This document shows positions 48,189 to 60,559 of a stretch of DNA of 64,000 nt, one piece after another. The notes below the pieces were generated by a model. It saw nothing but the letters and a program-made list of their open reading frames with translations, ran no database searches and had not been told where the DNA came from. Source of the stretch: Galeopsis tetrahit (lineage: Eukaryota; Streptophyta; Magnoliopsida; Lamiales; Lamiaceae); assembly GCA_963675135.1 (NCBI GenBank), contig OY776121.1:76220875-76284874 (forward strand). Reading direction: 5' to 3'. Position 1 is the stretch's first letter. The number at the start of each line of letters is the position of its first letter. The position numbers and the translations under genes are program-made.

Positions 48189-49429
48189 TGTTGGTGTATA
48201 CTGTAAAGCAAACTTTTAGTGGGCTTTTGTGACGTATATTCGATTTCCTTTTATCTGAAATAAATGGTTTTTCACATTTTTGCATTCTTTGTGATTACTT
48301 ATATGTCTGCTTATCTTGCATTGTAGACGATGTGGTGGGTTTGTAGTCACACAGAAGATCACATTGTCAGTCCCTTGTAAGATATAAACAATATTCACAA
48401 CTAAGATAGTTATGGACAAAACTATTGGTTTAAGTTGTAGTATAAACTTGTTAGTGGTTTGTCTTAGCCATTAGTTTATACTAGTGCGCTGAGGCGTATT
48501 GAATGGATCACAGATAAGACATGTTCTTCTGTTCTGACTGTTATGAAGAACTAGAGGTCTTGGTGACTTTTATGATTCTTAACCCTAAGTGTGATATTTA
48601 GATGTGTGGGGTGCTTGTTCACTACTTTGATGTATCATAGGTGAGAATCTTGGTAGATTCTTCACGCTCCGTATTTTGGGTAGTGGCATCGCTCGCATGA
48701 TGTCTACTTATTGGCATTAGGGCACCGTGTCCTGTACATCCAGGCTGATGATGTCCCCTTGAGGAAACTCATAAAGGATTGTCGTATTAAACCCTGCAGG
48801 TGGATTTAATCCGTACGACAACAAGGTTGAGTGGTACTACTCAAGGAATTATAGAAATTAATTATTTAAAGAAGTCAGAAGCTTTAATAATTAATGGACG
48901 TGCGATATCTTAAACACGGGGAATTATAATGTCTAATAGAAGCCCTGATTCAGTTCGGGATAAGACGGGAGTGCAACATTAATTCTCTAGTGGAATGAAT
49001 TAATGTTCTCGGGCCAAATTATATGTTCTAGGCTGAACATAAGAGTAGTTGGGCCTGTAAGAAGCCCAAACCCTATACCTTCTAATGGATCCCTAGTCTG
49101 GCCCATGAACTTATGGAGATTATAAATAGGAGCCTCAAAATAGTTTTGAAACCCTAGCACACACGAAATAGAGAAAAACGGCTAGGGTTTCAAGGAGACG
49201 AAATTGAGGCACCTTCTCCACGTTTGATAGCACGCCGTCCACCCGGTGTTCGAGCGAAGTTGGGAGACAGACTAGAAGATCTGCAGATTGGAATCAACGC
49301 CTCGATCTTCAAGGGTAACAGATCTAAACTATGTTTTAGAAGCATGTTTAGGTTTTATTTATTTGTTTATACGTTTGGCATCCGACAACGATCCTGGTGA
49401 CGGACCGCCTTCGCCGGCGTGTTCCAGCA
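48189..49429 (+). repeat. 5' LTR of copia B
   Basis: Starts TGTTGGTGTATACTG and ends GTTCCAGCA. A TATA box TATAAATA lies at 49121-49128, followed by the presumed transcription start region. Confidence 0.96.
49121..49128 (+). promoter_or_regulatory. TATA box in copia B 5' LTR
   Basis: TATAAATA about 300 bp before the LTR end. The same box is at 55565-55572 in the 3' LTR. Confidence 0.65.
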
Positions 49430-49430
49430 A

Positions 49431-49443
49431 TTGGTATCAGAGC
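49431..49443 (+). other. primer-binding site of copia B
   Basis: TTGGTATCAGAGCC, complementary to initiator Met-tRNA, right after the 5' LTR. Confidence 0.92.
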
Positions 49444-50614
49444 CTGGATTCGTGGATTGTTGGCTCTGCCTGAAACGTATGATTGTATGATTCAGTTTAT
49501 TTTGTTTCACGTATGTATGCGTTTCTGTTGGTTAATTTATTTTTTCTTCTATCGCAACCCTAGTGTTATGTAATCGTTTTTCCCACCAGATAATAAGTGT
49601 GGGTAGTATAGGACTTTTTCATAGATCACTGTAGTAGGGTTTTGCTCGTTTATATTGTAATTTTTTGATCGTGAGAACGGGCGGTGTCGATGGAAGATCT
49701 GAAAACAGTAATCTGAGTTTTTCGGGTTATGGCCTTTGACGGTGAAAACTGTTTTGGCCATAACTTTTGACTCGGGTGTCTGTTTTCAGCCTTGATGAAG
49801 TTTTCTGCCAGTTTTTGTCGGTGGATGAGAATTCGAGGTTTTTCCATTGCGTGAGAGGCCGATGCGAGGCATCCGTCCGCGCCACTGTTTTTATCATTGT
49901 AATAGCTTATAATAGGCTGTTTTTGATAAGTTTTCAAGGGGTTGCGATAGATGTGCATTTATTTATTTTTGCCTATGTTTATCGCATCTTGTATTGTTAT
50001 GGCATGCATGTATTAATTTTTGTTAATTTGCTATGCCAATGAATAATCTTCATGTTAAAATGACTAAGTGAGATAATTAAATTTTAATTAATTTATAGGC
50101 CTCCACAATTGGTCTTTAAGTAAGGTGTATGTTGCTCGTGGGACCTTGGGAGTCTTCCCCTAACGGGTGCAACATTCACGAGCTTACTAGTTAAGACTTC
50201 TAATAAAACTGTTTTAATCTTTAGATGAAGTGTGTGATCTTCCCTAACGGATGTGTCATCCATGAGTTCATCAGTAAAGAATAATTCAAGATAACTGTTG
50301 TTAAATTGTGGTCATCACTTAGATGTGAATTTGAATATAACCCCCCAACGGGGTCACTGTTCTAGTTCACATGGCCAGTTAAAGTTCGACTGTTAATTTC
50401 ATTCGCCATAAGGATAAGTTGACGTGATATTGAGATTAAAGACTGAATGTCTGGTCAATGAATACATGTGTAAACGACCACCCTAACGTGGCTTGCATAT
50501 GTGTTTGTTGGGCTGTTGGAGGTTGTGTTGAATATTGGTTTTGAAGGTTTCCAATGTTTTATGCTTCAAACTTATGTGATTCATTGCTTGCATTTTATTT
50601 ATTTCAGATACATT
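49444..50614 (+). other. untranslated leader of copia B
   Basis: About 1.1 kb between primer site and gag, without a long open frame. It contains repeated CCCTAACGG/GTGTCATC-like blocks (50150-50500), and a TTTATTTCAG just before the gag ATG could act as a splice acceptor. Confidence 0.5.
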
Positions 50615-53600
50615 ATGGTGACATTCAACCCACTTATGGTTATCTTAAATCAAAATAAGCTTGTTGGTCAAAATTACTTGGATTGGAAAAGAAATTTGGA
50701 CATTGTCCTAGTTGCTGATGAGTACAAGTTTGTACTCGATACACCTGCTCCTGCCCCTTTGGGAGCTGAATCTACTGAAGAGCAAAGGGAGGCTCATAAG
50801 AAGTGGCACAAGGCTGATGAGATGGCTCGTTGTTACATTTTGGCCTCGATGTCAAATGTTTTACAACAGCAGCATCAAACTATGTCTAGTGTCGCAGCTA
50901 TGATGTTGAGCCTCAAAGAGCTTTTTGGTGAGAAAGATAGGGCTGCCCGCTTTGAGGCTATGAGGAAGATCATGTCAACCTCTATGCCAGAGGGAGCGTC
51001 CGTGAGGGACCACGGTCTCAAGATGATGGAATATCTGAATGAGATTGAGGTCCTCGGAGGATTAATCGATAATGACACCAAGATCGATATGATCCTACAT
51101 TCGCTCCCAAAGTCTTTTGAGAACTTCCGTGTAAACGCGATCATGAGTAAGAAGGATTATACTTTAACCGAGCTTCTTACGGAATTGGTCGCGGTGGAGG
51201 GTCTCATGGGTAAACGACCACAAGCCAATGTTACTGTTCAGGCTGGACCTTCTTCGTCTAATGGCAAGAAGAAGAAAAAGCCTTTACAGAAAAAGGGTGG
51301 TGGTGAAAGCAGTGGGACCAAGAAACTAGCACCTTCTGGTGGCGTGAAAAAGCCGAAGGGCAAATGTTTCAAGTGCAACAAGACGGGACATTGGAAGTCT
51401 GATTGTCCTCTTTTGAAAAAGGACAACTCTGGTACGTCTCTCGCTTTAGTTGTTGAAACATGTTTTGCGGCTTGTTCTGCCTTTTCTTGGGTAGTAGATA
51501 CAGGAGCCACTGACCATGTTTGTTACACCTTGCAGGGGTTTCTGCAGACATGGGAACTGAGTGAGGGCGAGATTACTATTAGTTTGGGCAATGCTGCGAT
51601 AGTATCAGTGGTTGCAGTGGGAGACGTGCACTTATGTTTTTCTAATTCTGTTTTAGTATTAAAGAACGTTTTATACGTGCCGAATTTTCGGAGAAATTTA
51701 ATTTATGTTTCGAAGTTATTTTTGGATGGATGCTCAGTTGTTTTTAATGACAATGTTGTTATTATGAGAAATGACTCTTTAATCTGTTCTGGCACGTTAG
51801 AAAACAATCTTTATACTATTACGTGTGCATATCATACTGTGACTGAAGCTCATTCATCATCATCATCATTAAATAAGAGAAAGGAACCTTCTAAGTTGAA
51901 TCAAACATACCTTTGGCATCTAAGATTGGGTCATGTCAACCTAAGAAGGATTCAAAGACTAGTAAGTAGTGGGTTTTTGGAGTCTCTCCAAGTGGAACCA
52001 TTCTCAGTCTGCGAATCCTGTTTGGAAGGCAAGATGACCTCGAGGCCTTTTAAGGCCAAGGGTAATAGGGCTAATGATGTGTTGGAATTGATTCACTCTG
52101 ATTTGTGTGGGCCTATGACTGTTCAAGCTAGAGGAGGCTTTGAGTACTTCGTCACTTTCATTGACGATTACTCAAGATATGGATACATCTACCTGATGCG
52201 CCACAAGTCTGAATGCTTTGGCAAGTTCAAAGAATTTAAGGCAGAAGTGGAGAACCGTCATGGTAAGAGTATCAAGTCACTGCGTTCTGATCGTGGTGGC
52301 GAGTAGCTTAGCAATGAATTTAGGCAATACTTATTAGAGAACGGGATTAGATCCCAGCTCTCCGCGCCTGGTACTCCGCAACAGAATGGCGTGGCTGAGA
52401 GAAGGAATAGGACTCTATTAGATATGGTGAGATCGATGATGAGTTATGCTTCATTACCTACCTCTTTTTTGGGTTATGCCTTGGAAACAGCAGGGTACCT
52501 TCTAAATTATGTACCTTCTAAAGTGGTTCCAAAAACCCCGATTAAATTGTGGTCTGGGCGAAAGCCTAGTCTAAACCACATTCGGATTTGGGGTTGTCCA
52601 GCACATGTGCTGAACAAGGAAGCTGATAAGTTGGCACCTAGAACTGAAGTACGGTTGTTTGTAGGATACCCTAAGGGAACGAGAGGTGGTTATTTTTATA
52701 GTCCTAATGATCTGAGGGTGGTGGTGAGTACCAATGCCCGATTTTTAGAAGAAGACTATATGAATGAGCATAAGTCCAATACTGAGATCATTCTAAATGA
52801 GTTGAGAGGAGACAATGGCACACCGAGTGTGCAAGAGGAAATACCACAAGAGACTGCACAACGTGGCGACTCTGATGAACCTTTGTATACATTGCCTCGT
52901 CGTAGTGGGAGGGTTGTTCGCCAACCTGATCGTTTTATGTTTGTGGGAGAGTCTATTGACTTGATTCCAAGCGATGAACATGATGATAACGACCCCTGGA
53001 CATACAAAGAGGCAATCAAAGACAAAGATGCAGAGTCTTGGCACAAGTCCATGGATTCAGAAATTGAATCTATGGATGCTATGGAAGTGTATGACCTAAG
53101 TGAACTTCCCCACGATAAGAAAGCTGTTGGGTGTAAGTGGGTCTACAGACGTAAGAGAGGGTCTGATGGGCAGATTACTGCTTTTAAAGCACGGTTGGTG
53201 GCAAGGGTTTTACCCAAAAAGAAGGAATCGACTATGACGAGACCTTCTCACCAGTAGCCATGCTAAAATCGATCCGGATTCTCTTATCCATAGCTAATCA
53301 CATGAACTATGAGATTTGGCAAATGGATGTTAAGACAACTTTCCTTAATGGAAATTTGGATAAGGACATCTATATGCAGCAACCCGAGGGTTATGTGAAG
53401 AAAGGCCAAGAGCATCTAGTCTGGAAGCTGAAAAAGTCTCTTTATGGGCTAAAACAAGCTTCCAGGTCTTGGAACATTGATGAGGTGATCAAATCTTTTG
53501 GATTTGAACAATGTCAAAATGAAAGTTGTGTGTACCAGAAGAGTGACAGAGACGTAGTGGTATTCTTAGTACTATACGTAGATGATATTCTTCTTATTGG

Positions 53601-54555
53601 CAACAATGTGAAAGTATTATCAGACGTAAAGGTGTGGCTTTCAGAACAGTTTCAAATGAAGGATATGGGAGAAGCATCGTACATTCTTGGTATTAAGGTC
53701 ACTCGTGATCGAAAAAAGAGAATGTTGTGTTTATCTCAAGCGTCTTACATTGATACTGTGATTGCTCTTTTTGGCATGCAGAATTCCAAGAAGGGTGTAC
53801 TACCTTTCAGACATGGAGTCCCTCTATCTAAAGATATGTGTCCTAAGACACAGAAGGAGATAGAGGAGATGGCTAAGGTTCCTTATGCTTCGGCTGTAGG
53901 AAGCCTTATGTATGCGATGCTGTGTACGAGGCCTGATATTTGTTATGCAGTCGGCATGGTAGCAAGATATCAGTCTAACCCTGGTCAAGGACACTGGACT
54001 GCTGTTAAGCATATTCTCAAGTACTTGAAAAAGACTCGAGATTATATGCTAGTATACCAGTCAAATAGTTTGATTCCTTTGGGTTATACCGATTCAGATT
54101 TCCAAGCTGATCGAGATGAACGGAAGTCAACCTCGGGTTATGTGTTTATGCTGGGAGGCGCAGCCATATCTTGGAGAAGTGTGAAGCAGAAATGCATCGC
54201 GGACTCCACTATGGAAGCCGAGTACGTAGCTGCCTCAGAGGCCGCAAAGGAGGCTGTCTGGCTGCGTAATTTCTTTCTGGAATTAGGGGTATCTCAGAGT
54301 ATGCCGATGTGTATCACTGTTTATTGTGATAACGCAGGTGCAGTGGCAAACTCGAAAGAACCTAGAGCCCACATAGCAAGTAAACACATAGAGCGAAAGT
54401 ACCACATTATACGAGATATCGTAAATCGAGGAGACATGGCTGTAGCTAAGATTGCGTCGTTGGATAACTTGGCTGATCCTTTCACAAAGACGCTGGCAAT
54501 AAAAATCTTTGAGAAACATGTAGAGGGTCTTGGTTTACGATGTATTACAAGCTAG
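50615..54555 (+). pseudogene. copia B gag-pol polyprotein, one stop and one frameshift
   Basis: ATG at 50615 is preferred (reads MVTFNPLMVILNQNKLVG). Domains in order: gag; CCHC knuckle CFKCNKTGHWKSDC (about residue 250); protease DTGATDH (about 295); pre-integrase LWHLRLGHVN; integrase HSDLCGP...; then TAG at 52304-52306, where the conserved GGEY motif should continue. The same frame goes on through the rest of integrase to near 53205. There a one-base loss in a G-run (AAGGGTTTTACC) moves the frame to the one containing reverse transcriptase (YVDD in VLYVDDILLIG) and RNase H (YTDSDF, STMEAEY), ending TAG at 54553. The stop and the shift each prevent a full polyprotein. A short in-frame loss may also follow YGLKQASRSWNI. 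Confidence 0.93.
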
Positions 54556-54620
54556 ACTTTGAGTATAAGTGGGAGAAATGTTGATGTCTTTATGTGTATA
54601 CTAAAAGTTAAGCTTTAGTA

Positions 54621-54632
54621 TAAGTGGGAGAT
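54621..54632 (+). other. polypurine tract of copia B
   Basis: TAAGTGGGAGAT abuts the 3' LTR and would prime plus-strand DNA. A second AAGTGGGAGAAATG copy lies about 60 bp upstream. Confidence 0.8.
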
Positions 54633-55873
54633 TGTTGGTGTATACTGTAAAGCAAACTTTTAGTGGGCTTTTGTGACGTATATTCGATTTCCTTTTATCT
54701 GAAATAAATGGTTTTTCACATTTTTGCATTCTTTGTGATTACTTATATGTCTGCTTATCTTGCATTGTAGACGATGTGGTGGGTTTGTAGTCACACAGAA
54801 GATCACATTGTCAGTCCCTTGTAAGATATAAACAATATTCACAACTGAGATAGTTATGGACAAAACTATTGGTTTAAGTTGTAGTATAAACTTGTTAGTG
54901 GTTTGTCTTAGCCATTAGTTTATACTAGTGCGCTGAGGCGTATTGAATGGATCACAGATAAGACATGTTCTTCTGTTCTGACTGTTATGAAGAACTAGAG
55001 GTCTTGGTGACTTTTATGATTCTTAACCCTAAGTGTGATATTTAGATGTGTGGGGTGCTTGTTCACTACTTTGATGTATCATAGGTGAGAATCTTGGTAG
55101 ATTCTTCACGCTCCGTATTTTGGGTAGTGGCATCGCTCGCATGATGTCTACTTATTGGCATTAGGGCACCGTGTCCTGTACATCCAGGCTGATGATGTCC
55201 CCTTGAGGAAACTCATAAAGGATTGTCGTATTAAACCCTGCAGGTGGATTTAATCCGTACGACAACAAGGTTGAGTGGTACTACTCAAGGAATTATAGAA
55301 ATTAATTATTTAAAGAAGTCAGAAGCTTTAATAATTAATGGACGTGCGATATCTTAAACACGGGGAATTATAATGTCTAATAGAAGCCCTGATTCAGTTC
55401 GGGATAGGACGGGAGTGCAACATTAATTCTCTAGTGGAATGAATTAATGTTCTCGGGCCAAATTATATGTTCTAGGTTAAACATAAGAGTAGTTGGGCCT
55501 GTAAGAAGCCCAAACCCTATACCTTCTAATGGATCCCTAGTCTGGCCCATGAACTTATGGAGATTATAAATAGGAGCCTCAAAATAGTTTTGAAACCCTA
55601 GCACACACGAAATAGAGAAAAACGGCTAGGGTTTCAAGGAGACGAAATTGAGGCACCTTCTCCACGTTTGATAGCACGCCGTCCACCCGGTGTTCGAGCA
55701 AAGTTGGGAGACAGACTAGAAGATCTGCAGATTGGAATCAACGCCTCGATCTTCAAGGGTAACAGATCTAAACTATGTTTTAGAAGCATGTTTAGGTTTT
55801 ATTTATTTGTTTATACGTTTGGCATCCGACAACGATCCTGGTGACGGACCGCCTTCGCCGGCGTGTTCCAGCA
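54633..55873 (+). repeat. 3' LTR of copia B
   Basis: Same length and ends as the 5' LTR, with about five transitions between them. Confidence 0.96.
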
Positions 55874-56110
55874 CAAACGAGCTGAAAAGATGCAGAGCCC
55901 TTGAAGGCTGGGCATAAGGCACCATATGCGCATGAGCAGCTCATCTAACTATGAGCACCCTCAGAGATCAACTTACCAAGCATTTTCTTTTGAGGACAAT
56001 CTTAGTTCTTTATACTTCTTCGTCGGAAAGTTGGTTATTGATGGAGGCTCCAAAGGCAAATTAACTTAGTAATTGAAAGCAAAGGTTTGTAACAAAATAT
56101 TCCTTGAGTG

Positions 56111-56749
56111 TAGGGGTGGGAATGGGCCAGGCTACCCGACAGGGGCCTACGGCTCGGCCTATTAAAGCTCGGCTCGGCTCGGCTCGGCTCGACTCGTTTA
56201 ATAAACAAGTCGGGCTCAAGCTTTTTAAGAAGCCTATTTAGCTAAATAGGCCGGGCTCAAACTTTTTCGTAAGCCTTTTAAGCCCAACAGGCCGGCCTAT
56301 ATAACTTCACACTCACACACACACACACATATATATATATTGTATATATTATAAGTATATACGTACTTATATAATATTTGATTTTCAAATAAATAAATAA
56401 GAAAATTTAGTAACACTAATTATATTTTTCTTTGTAATAGTTGAAAAAATAGTTGAATTTTTTTTTTGAAACATTCTATTACTTCAATTTCTTCATTTTG
56501 AGATTTAAAGAGTTAATTTTTATAATTTGATGATAATACTATTGTATATATTTTTAAAAAAATTACGCTAATAAGATTATGAGGCCTTTAAAAGGCTTTC
56601 GAGCCAGGCCTATTTATTAAAAAGGCCAGGCTTGAGCCTTTAAAAAAAGCCTATGACAGGCCATGGGCCAGGCTCGGGCCTAAGAAATATATAACAAGCC
56701 AGGCTTTTTTTCTTAAAGCCTACCAAGGCCTGGTCCATTCCCACCCCTA
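56111..56749. mobile_element. non-autonomous hAT element
   Basis: Perfect 15-bp TIRs TAGGGGTGGGAATGG / CCATTCCCACCCCTA and a perfect 8-bp duplication CTTGAGTG (56103-56110, 56750-56757). Subterminal regions are rich in AGGCC/GGCCT and a (CTCGG)n run (56169-56193). 639 bp, non-coding. It sits just upstream of the exon at 55977-56064 in the direction of that gene, presumably in an intron. Confidence 0.93.
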
Positions 56750-56759
56750 CTTGAGTGGA

Positions 56760-57280
56760 TAGTAAAACAAGATTTTCAAGTAAAAAAAATGCTACTACAC
56801 TTAAGATGAAACAACATACGACGAAAACAACCCCTTTTGAAAGAAGAAACGACACGAAAAATTGCAGAAATACGCTCGTCGTTTCTATACATGACTAGTA
56901 ATCTAGCACCAGCTGAACTTACACAACCCTACAAGTATAAATCATATAAAGGGACACAAAATTGGTGCATTATAAAATGAGGAAATGACAATCCTTACTG
57001 TAATTTCTCAGACAATACACAGAAAAAGGACAAAATGATGCAATACAATTGAATGATACATTGTTTCTAAAAATAGCAGAACAAATATTTGGAATCCATT
57101 CTTTAACAGCCTAATTTCAGATTTTAGTCCAATTCCAACACCAAAATGAAGATTACAGATTGTAAAATGAAAAAAAAAAAGAAATCAGAGTGATTAAATA
57201 TCCAAAATCCCAAAAATTATAAAAATAGAATGCTACTCCAAAATATACTCCTTCCGTTTCAGTTTTTGATAGTTAAGAAG
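56760..57280. other. no recognised feature
   Basis: Probably intron of the minus-strand split gene, but no exon can be supported here. A single Stowaway-like end CTCCTTCCGTTTCAG at 57249 has no partner. Confidence 0.4.
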
Positions 57281-57283
57281 AAC

Positions 57284-57373
57284 CTGATCGAGCTTGCTGA
57301 GGTGGAAACAACCAGCTGATTGGTCAAGATCTCCAACAAAAGTGGCGCTGCTCCTCTGCAGCTCCTCACATTC
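57284..57373 (-). other. possible upstream exon of the split gene
   Basis: Between an acceptor AAATAAGAG and a donor CAG-GTTC the minus strand is open for 30 codons (ECEELQRSSATFVGDLDQSA, then GCFHLSKLDQ). Composition is coding-like. Its end phase does not match the exon at 56064 directly, so at least one more exon or another splice choice is needed. It may also be part of a different transcript. Confidence 0.3.
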
Positions 57374-57718
57374 CTCTTATTTGTTTAAACACCGTTAAAC
57401 AAGAACGAGGAACACAATTTTACCTAGAATAAACAAAAAGAAGAGAAACTAAAACAAAAGCCCCAAATCAGAAGCTGAATTTTAACGATATTTCCTAAAG
57501 TAAAGAAAGTAGAGGGGTTTTTAGAGAGAGGCATAAAAAAAACAGATCACAGATCATGACAAAATGGGGTTTTTACTTCCATACCTAGATCACAAATTTG
57601 TTTGCTTCCACAAAATGGATGGAGAAATACCCAGAATTTGCTCCCCACAATTAGTTCGGTTCTTTCTTAAAAAACCCTCGATCTCTTTTCCTAGATTCTC
57701 CGATATTCAAGCTTTGCA

Positions 57719-57928
57719 ATGACGGAAGCGGTGCAGATCGGAGAAGACGAGCCCTTTGACGGAGCATTCAGGCTCTGCACCGACGGCGTCTCGCTGCCTT
57801 CTTCACCGCCTCAAAATACCCAAACGACCGCCATTTTCGACGTGCTGCGAAAACGTCCGACGAAGGAGAGAAACTCCGGAGGGCGGTGGAGATCGGTGAG
57901 CAAAGCCCGCGCCACCTCCGCTGCCTAA
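57719..57928 (+). CDS. hypothetical 69-residue open frame
   Basis: ATG at 57719 opens MTEAVQIGEDEPFDGAFRLC and ends at TAA 57926-57928 in a locally GC-richer stretch. No known domain. The region could equally be the 5' untranslated exon of the minus-strand gene, or a bidirectional promoter. An overlapping minus-strand frame (57803-58075) is less protein-like. Confidence 0.25.
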   Translation: MTEAVQIGEDEPFDGAFRLCTDGVSLPSSPPQNTQTTAIFDVLRKRPTKERNSGGRWRSVSKARATSAA

Positions 57929-58089
57929 AAACTCCCAAGCCACACCCTTCTCTTCATCGGATTTGAGGATGCGTCGACGGAGAAGGGTATTTTGAACTCT
58001 CAAGCCCCATTTTAGATCTTGTGTGTGAGTGTTTATTTTTCCCTTCTGGAAATGTGAGAGAAAAGAGAGAAACAAATATTTGAAAATGA

Positions 58090-60555
58090 GAATGAAAGAG
58101 AAAAAGACAATATTAATTGTTTGAGAGGGAGGAGAGAGAAGGGTCTAATCTTTTTGAGATGAAGGGTAGTAGAGACAATTTGCCTTCAATTTTGTATTGA
58201 CAAGTGGAAAAAATTTCCGCAAAAACCTTCTACCTCTAAAGGGGTCATTTTTGTATCATGGAGTCAATAATCTCATTTTTTTAACCCGTAACTTTTTAAA
58301 AGAACATTTTTTTTTTCAAGAATGCAGTTTGTATACTGAAAATAATATTAATGTTCATCATACAAAATAAATTTATTTACAAGAACTAATACTATCCATT
58401 TCGTGTTTTTCTAACGCTCATTAAAATGAGTTAATTAAAATTGGTCAAATTAATCCAGAATGTTCAGAGTCCATATGAGTTTATAATGGAACAAATTAAT
58501 ACTTCATCCATACATGAATAAATGACTTTTTTTAAGCTGAAAAATGAGTTTATTAACTAGTACAATACTTAATGAATAAATGACGTTTTAATTAACATCA
58601 TATGTTTATACATAATTAAATGATACATCTGATATAGTTTTTTTTTCCACTGATTTTCTAATTTTACCCGGCCCTCTTTTAAACTTTAGAAAATACTTAT
58701 AGTTTTAACTTACCTTTGTTAACTGATCATCTCTCACTAATTAATACATATTCTTCATAATTCGAAAGTAAAATAATCATTTATTTGTGAAAATTTCATA
58801 TAGGCATATCTCATGTATTGGATTCTATGAATATAATCAATGGCTTTTCTAATATAGGCTAAAATTAAATTTAATAAAAGAATGAAATAGAATTTAAAGG
58901 AAAAAAAAAAGTGTAAGTGAAACATGGGGCATTCCTCGTGGGGAACATTGAAAATTGAAAGATTTAGGAATCGAGGGTCCATATATTTATGAGATGACCT
59001 TAATAAATCGGCTAACACTAATCTTAGGAAACATAATCACATGCATATCTTCTTATCACTGTATGTTGAATCAAAACTAAATTAATTCATTAATTAAACT
59101 TAATTATCTCATTTATTGTCAATATTCCCTCCTGTGGATTGCAAACTCCATGCCATCACGATCACGACTTACTGGTTACTCCGATAGTATTTTTTGATGC
59201 CTTGATATATGGTTCAAAGATCGACTAAGTCGGGGATCAATCTCACCGTCCACTTGTGAAATTTTCGTTTCTGTATGAACTTGGCCACTTACAAATTGTC
59301 TGCACCTTAAAAGTTTATATTTATTGTGTTATACAGTACTATGCTCTCTTCATTTTAGATTTTTTGTAAAATAAAATAAAATTAAGGAACGTAAAATCTG
59401 GACAAATTTACCCTTCATCATAAAATTCCCTTAAAAATATGCATGCATTCTAATTATCATGGAATAGAGGAAAGTTATCAATTAATTGGAGGTATTATAA
59501 GGAAAAATTAGGAAGAATAGTGAAAAACAAGCTAAAATAACAAATAGATTGAAAAAAATAAAAAACCAGAACGAACAAATATTTTGAAATAGGAAAAGTA
59601 TTATATAACATATTAGAGCATAATTGGATCGGTAATGCCTTGTAAGGTAACTTAGAATAAACCCTTAAAACCATGTAATCAAATTAGTGATTAAACCCAA
59701 CTACTACTACAAAGCTTAACCACGTATATACTACTCCCTCCATCTAATTTGATCATTTTCATTTTAATTTCATTTTTGTCAATATTTCATAATATCTCTA
59801 CCTTTTTTTTAATTTTTTTCTATTTCTCTTCACTTTTCTCCTTTCATATTCCTCTATCTCAATTCCATACTATCTATTTAATATTATTACTCTTTGTACA
59901 AATAGTAAATAGGGTCTATTCCTCTATCTCAATACCAAACATCATGAGATGAAAGAAACCTTTAAATTACAGTAAAACCTCTATAATAATCTTGGAACCA
60001 TAAAATTTTATTAATTTAAAGATATTAATTTATCAATAAATTAATAATTTATTAATTAAAAGAGAGACTATTTAAATTCAGTAAATTCTTTGTAACTAAT
60101 TAAATATATTCATGTATAAAATCAGTTCATTGGAATTACTTAAATATACATGTTTACATTAATTCGTTGCACTTAAATAACAATTATAACCAATTAAATA
60201 TATTCATGCATGGTGAATGAAACATATACTATATAAATCTCAATATGGAAATAAAAAATAATTCATAACATCCAAACATGTCTTCTCATCTAAAAGACAT
60301 CACAAAATCATTCATGAATGATCAAATTAATGCGTAAATACGTGAGTATAAGAGAGACCATCGGCCACATGCACTAAAAAAGATTTACAAGAAGAGTGGA
60401 TTGATGAAAAATATTTATAAGAGAGACCATACTATAATATTTATAATTGTAATAGAATTATTAATTTAGAGTTTTAATGAGACCTAATATTTATAAAGGG
60501 ATTTTTCAAAAAATGATTATCTTATTATCTAATCGAATTTGATGATTTTTTACAA
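58090..60555. other. no recognised gene; MITE relics
   Basis: AT-rich DNA. A segment from about 59972 (ACAGTAAAACCTCTATAATA) to 60478 (TTAATTTAGAGTTTTAATG) has imperfect inverse ends and may be a decayed TIR element. A lone CTCCCTCCATC end lies at 59734. Confidence 0.4.
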
Positions 60556-60559
60556 AGGC

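Larger units (their letters stand above)
48189..55873 (+). mobile_element. full-length Ty1/copia retrotransposon B
   Basis: Two 1241-bp LTRs (48189-49429 and 54633-55873) bound the 7685-bp element. A perfect 5-bp target duplication CAAAC lies outside (48184-48188, 55874-55878). A primer site and a polypurine tract sit at the expected places. I see five LTR differences, all transitions, which points to a recent insertion. The polyprotein has a stop and a frameshift. Confidence 0.97.
48134..56064 (-). pseudogene. 3' end of an unidentified gene split by copia B
   Basis: On the minus strand an exon 56064-55977 (acceptor AG, then frame NLPLEPPSITNFPTKKYKEL, then donor GTAAGT) is followed by a 95-nt intron ending TTTTCAG. 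The next exon starts at 55881. It is cut after 8 nt by the retrotransposon and resumes at 48183-48134, where it ends FVRGRRLPNNTSPSIDD and TAA. Phases match across the intron and across the insertion if the 5-bp target duplication is counted once. This coherence supports a real host gene broken in its last exon. I do not recognise the family, and upstream exons are not securely found. Confidence 0.6.

Noticed and set aside
57249..57263. Lone Stowaway-like end CTCCTTCCGTTTCAG, with similar lone ends at 38800 and 59734
   Set aside because: No partner terminal repeat or TA-bounded second end could be found.
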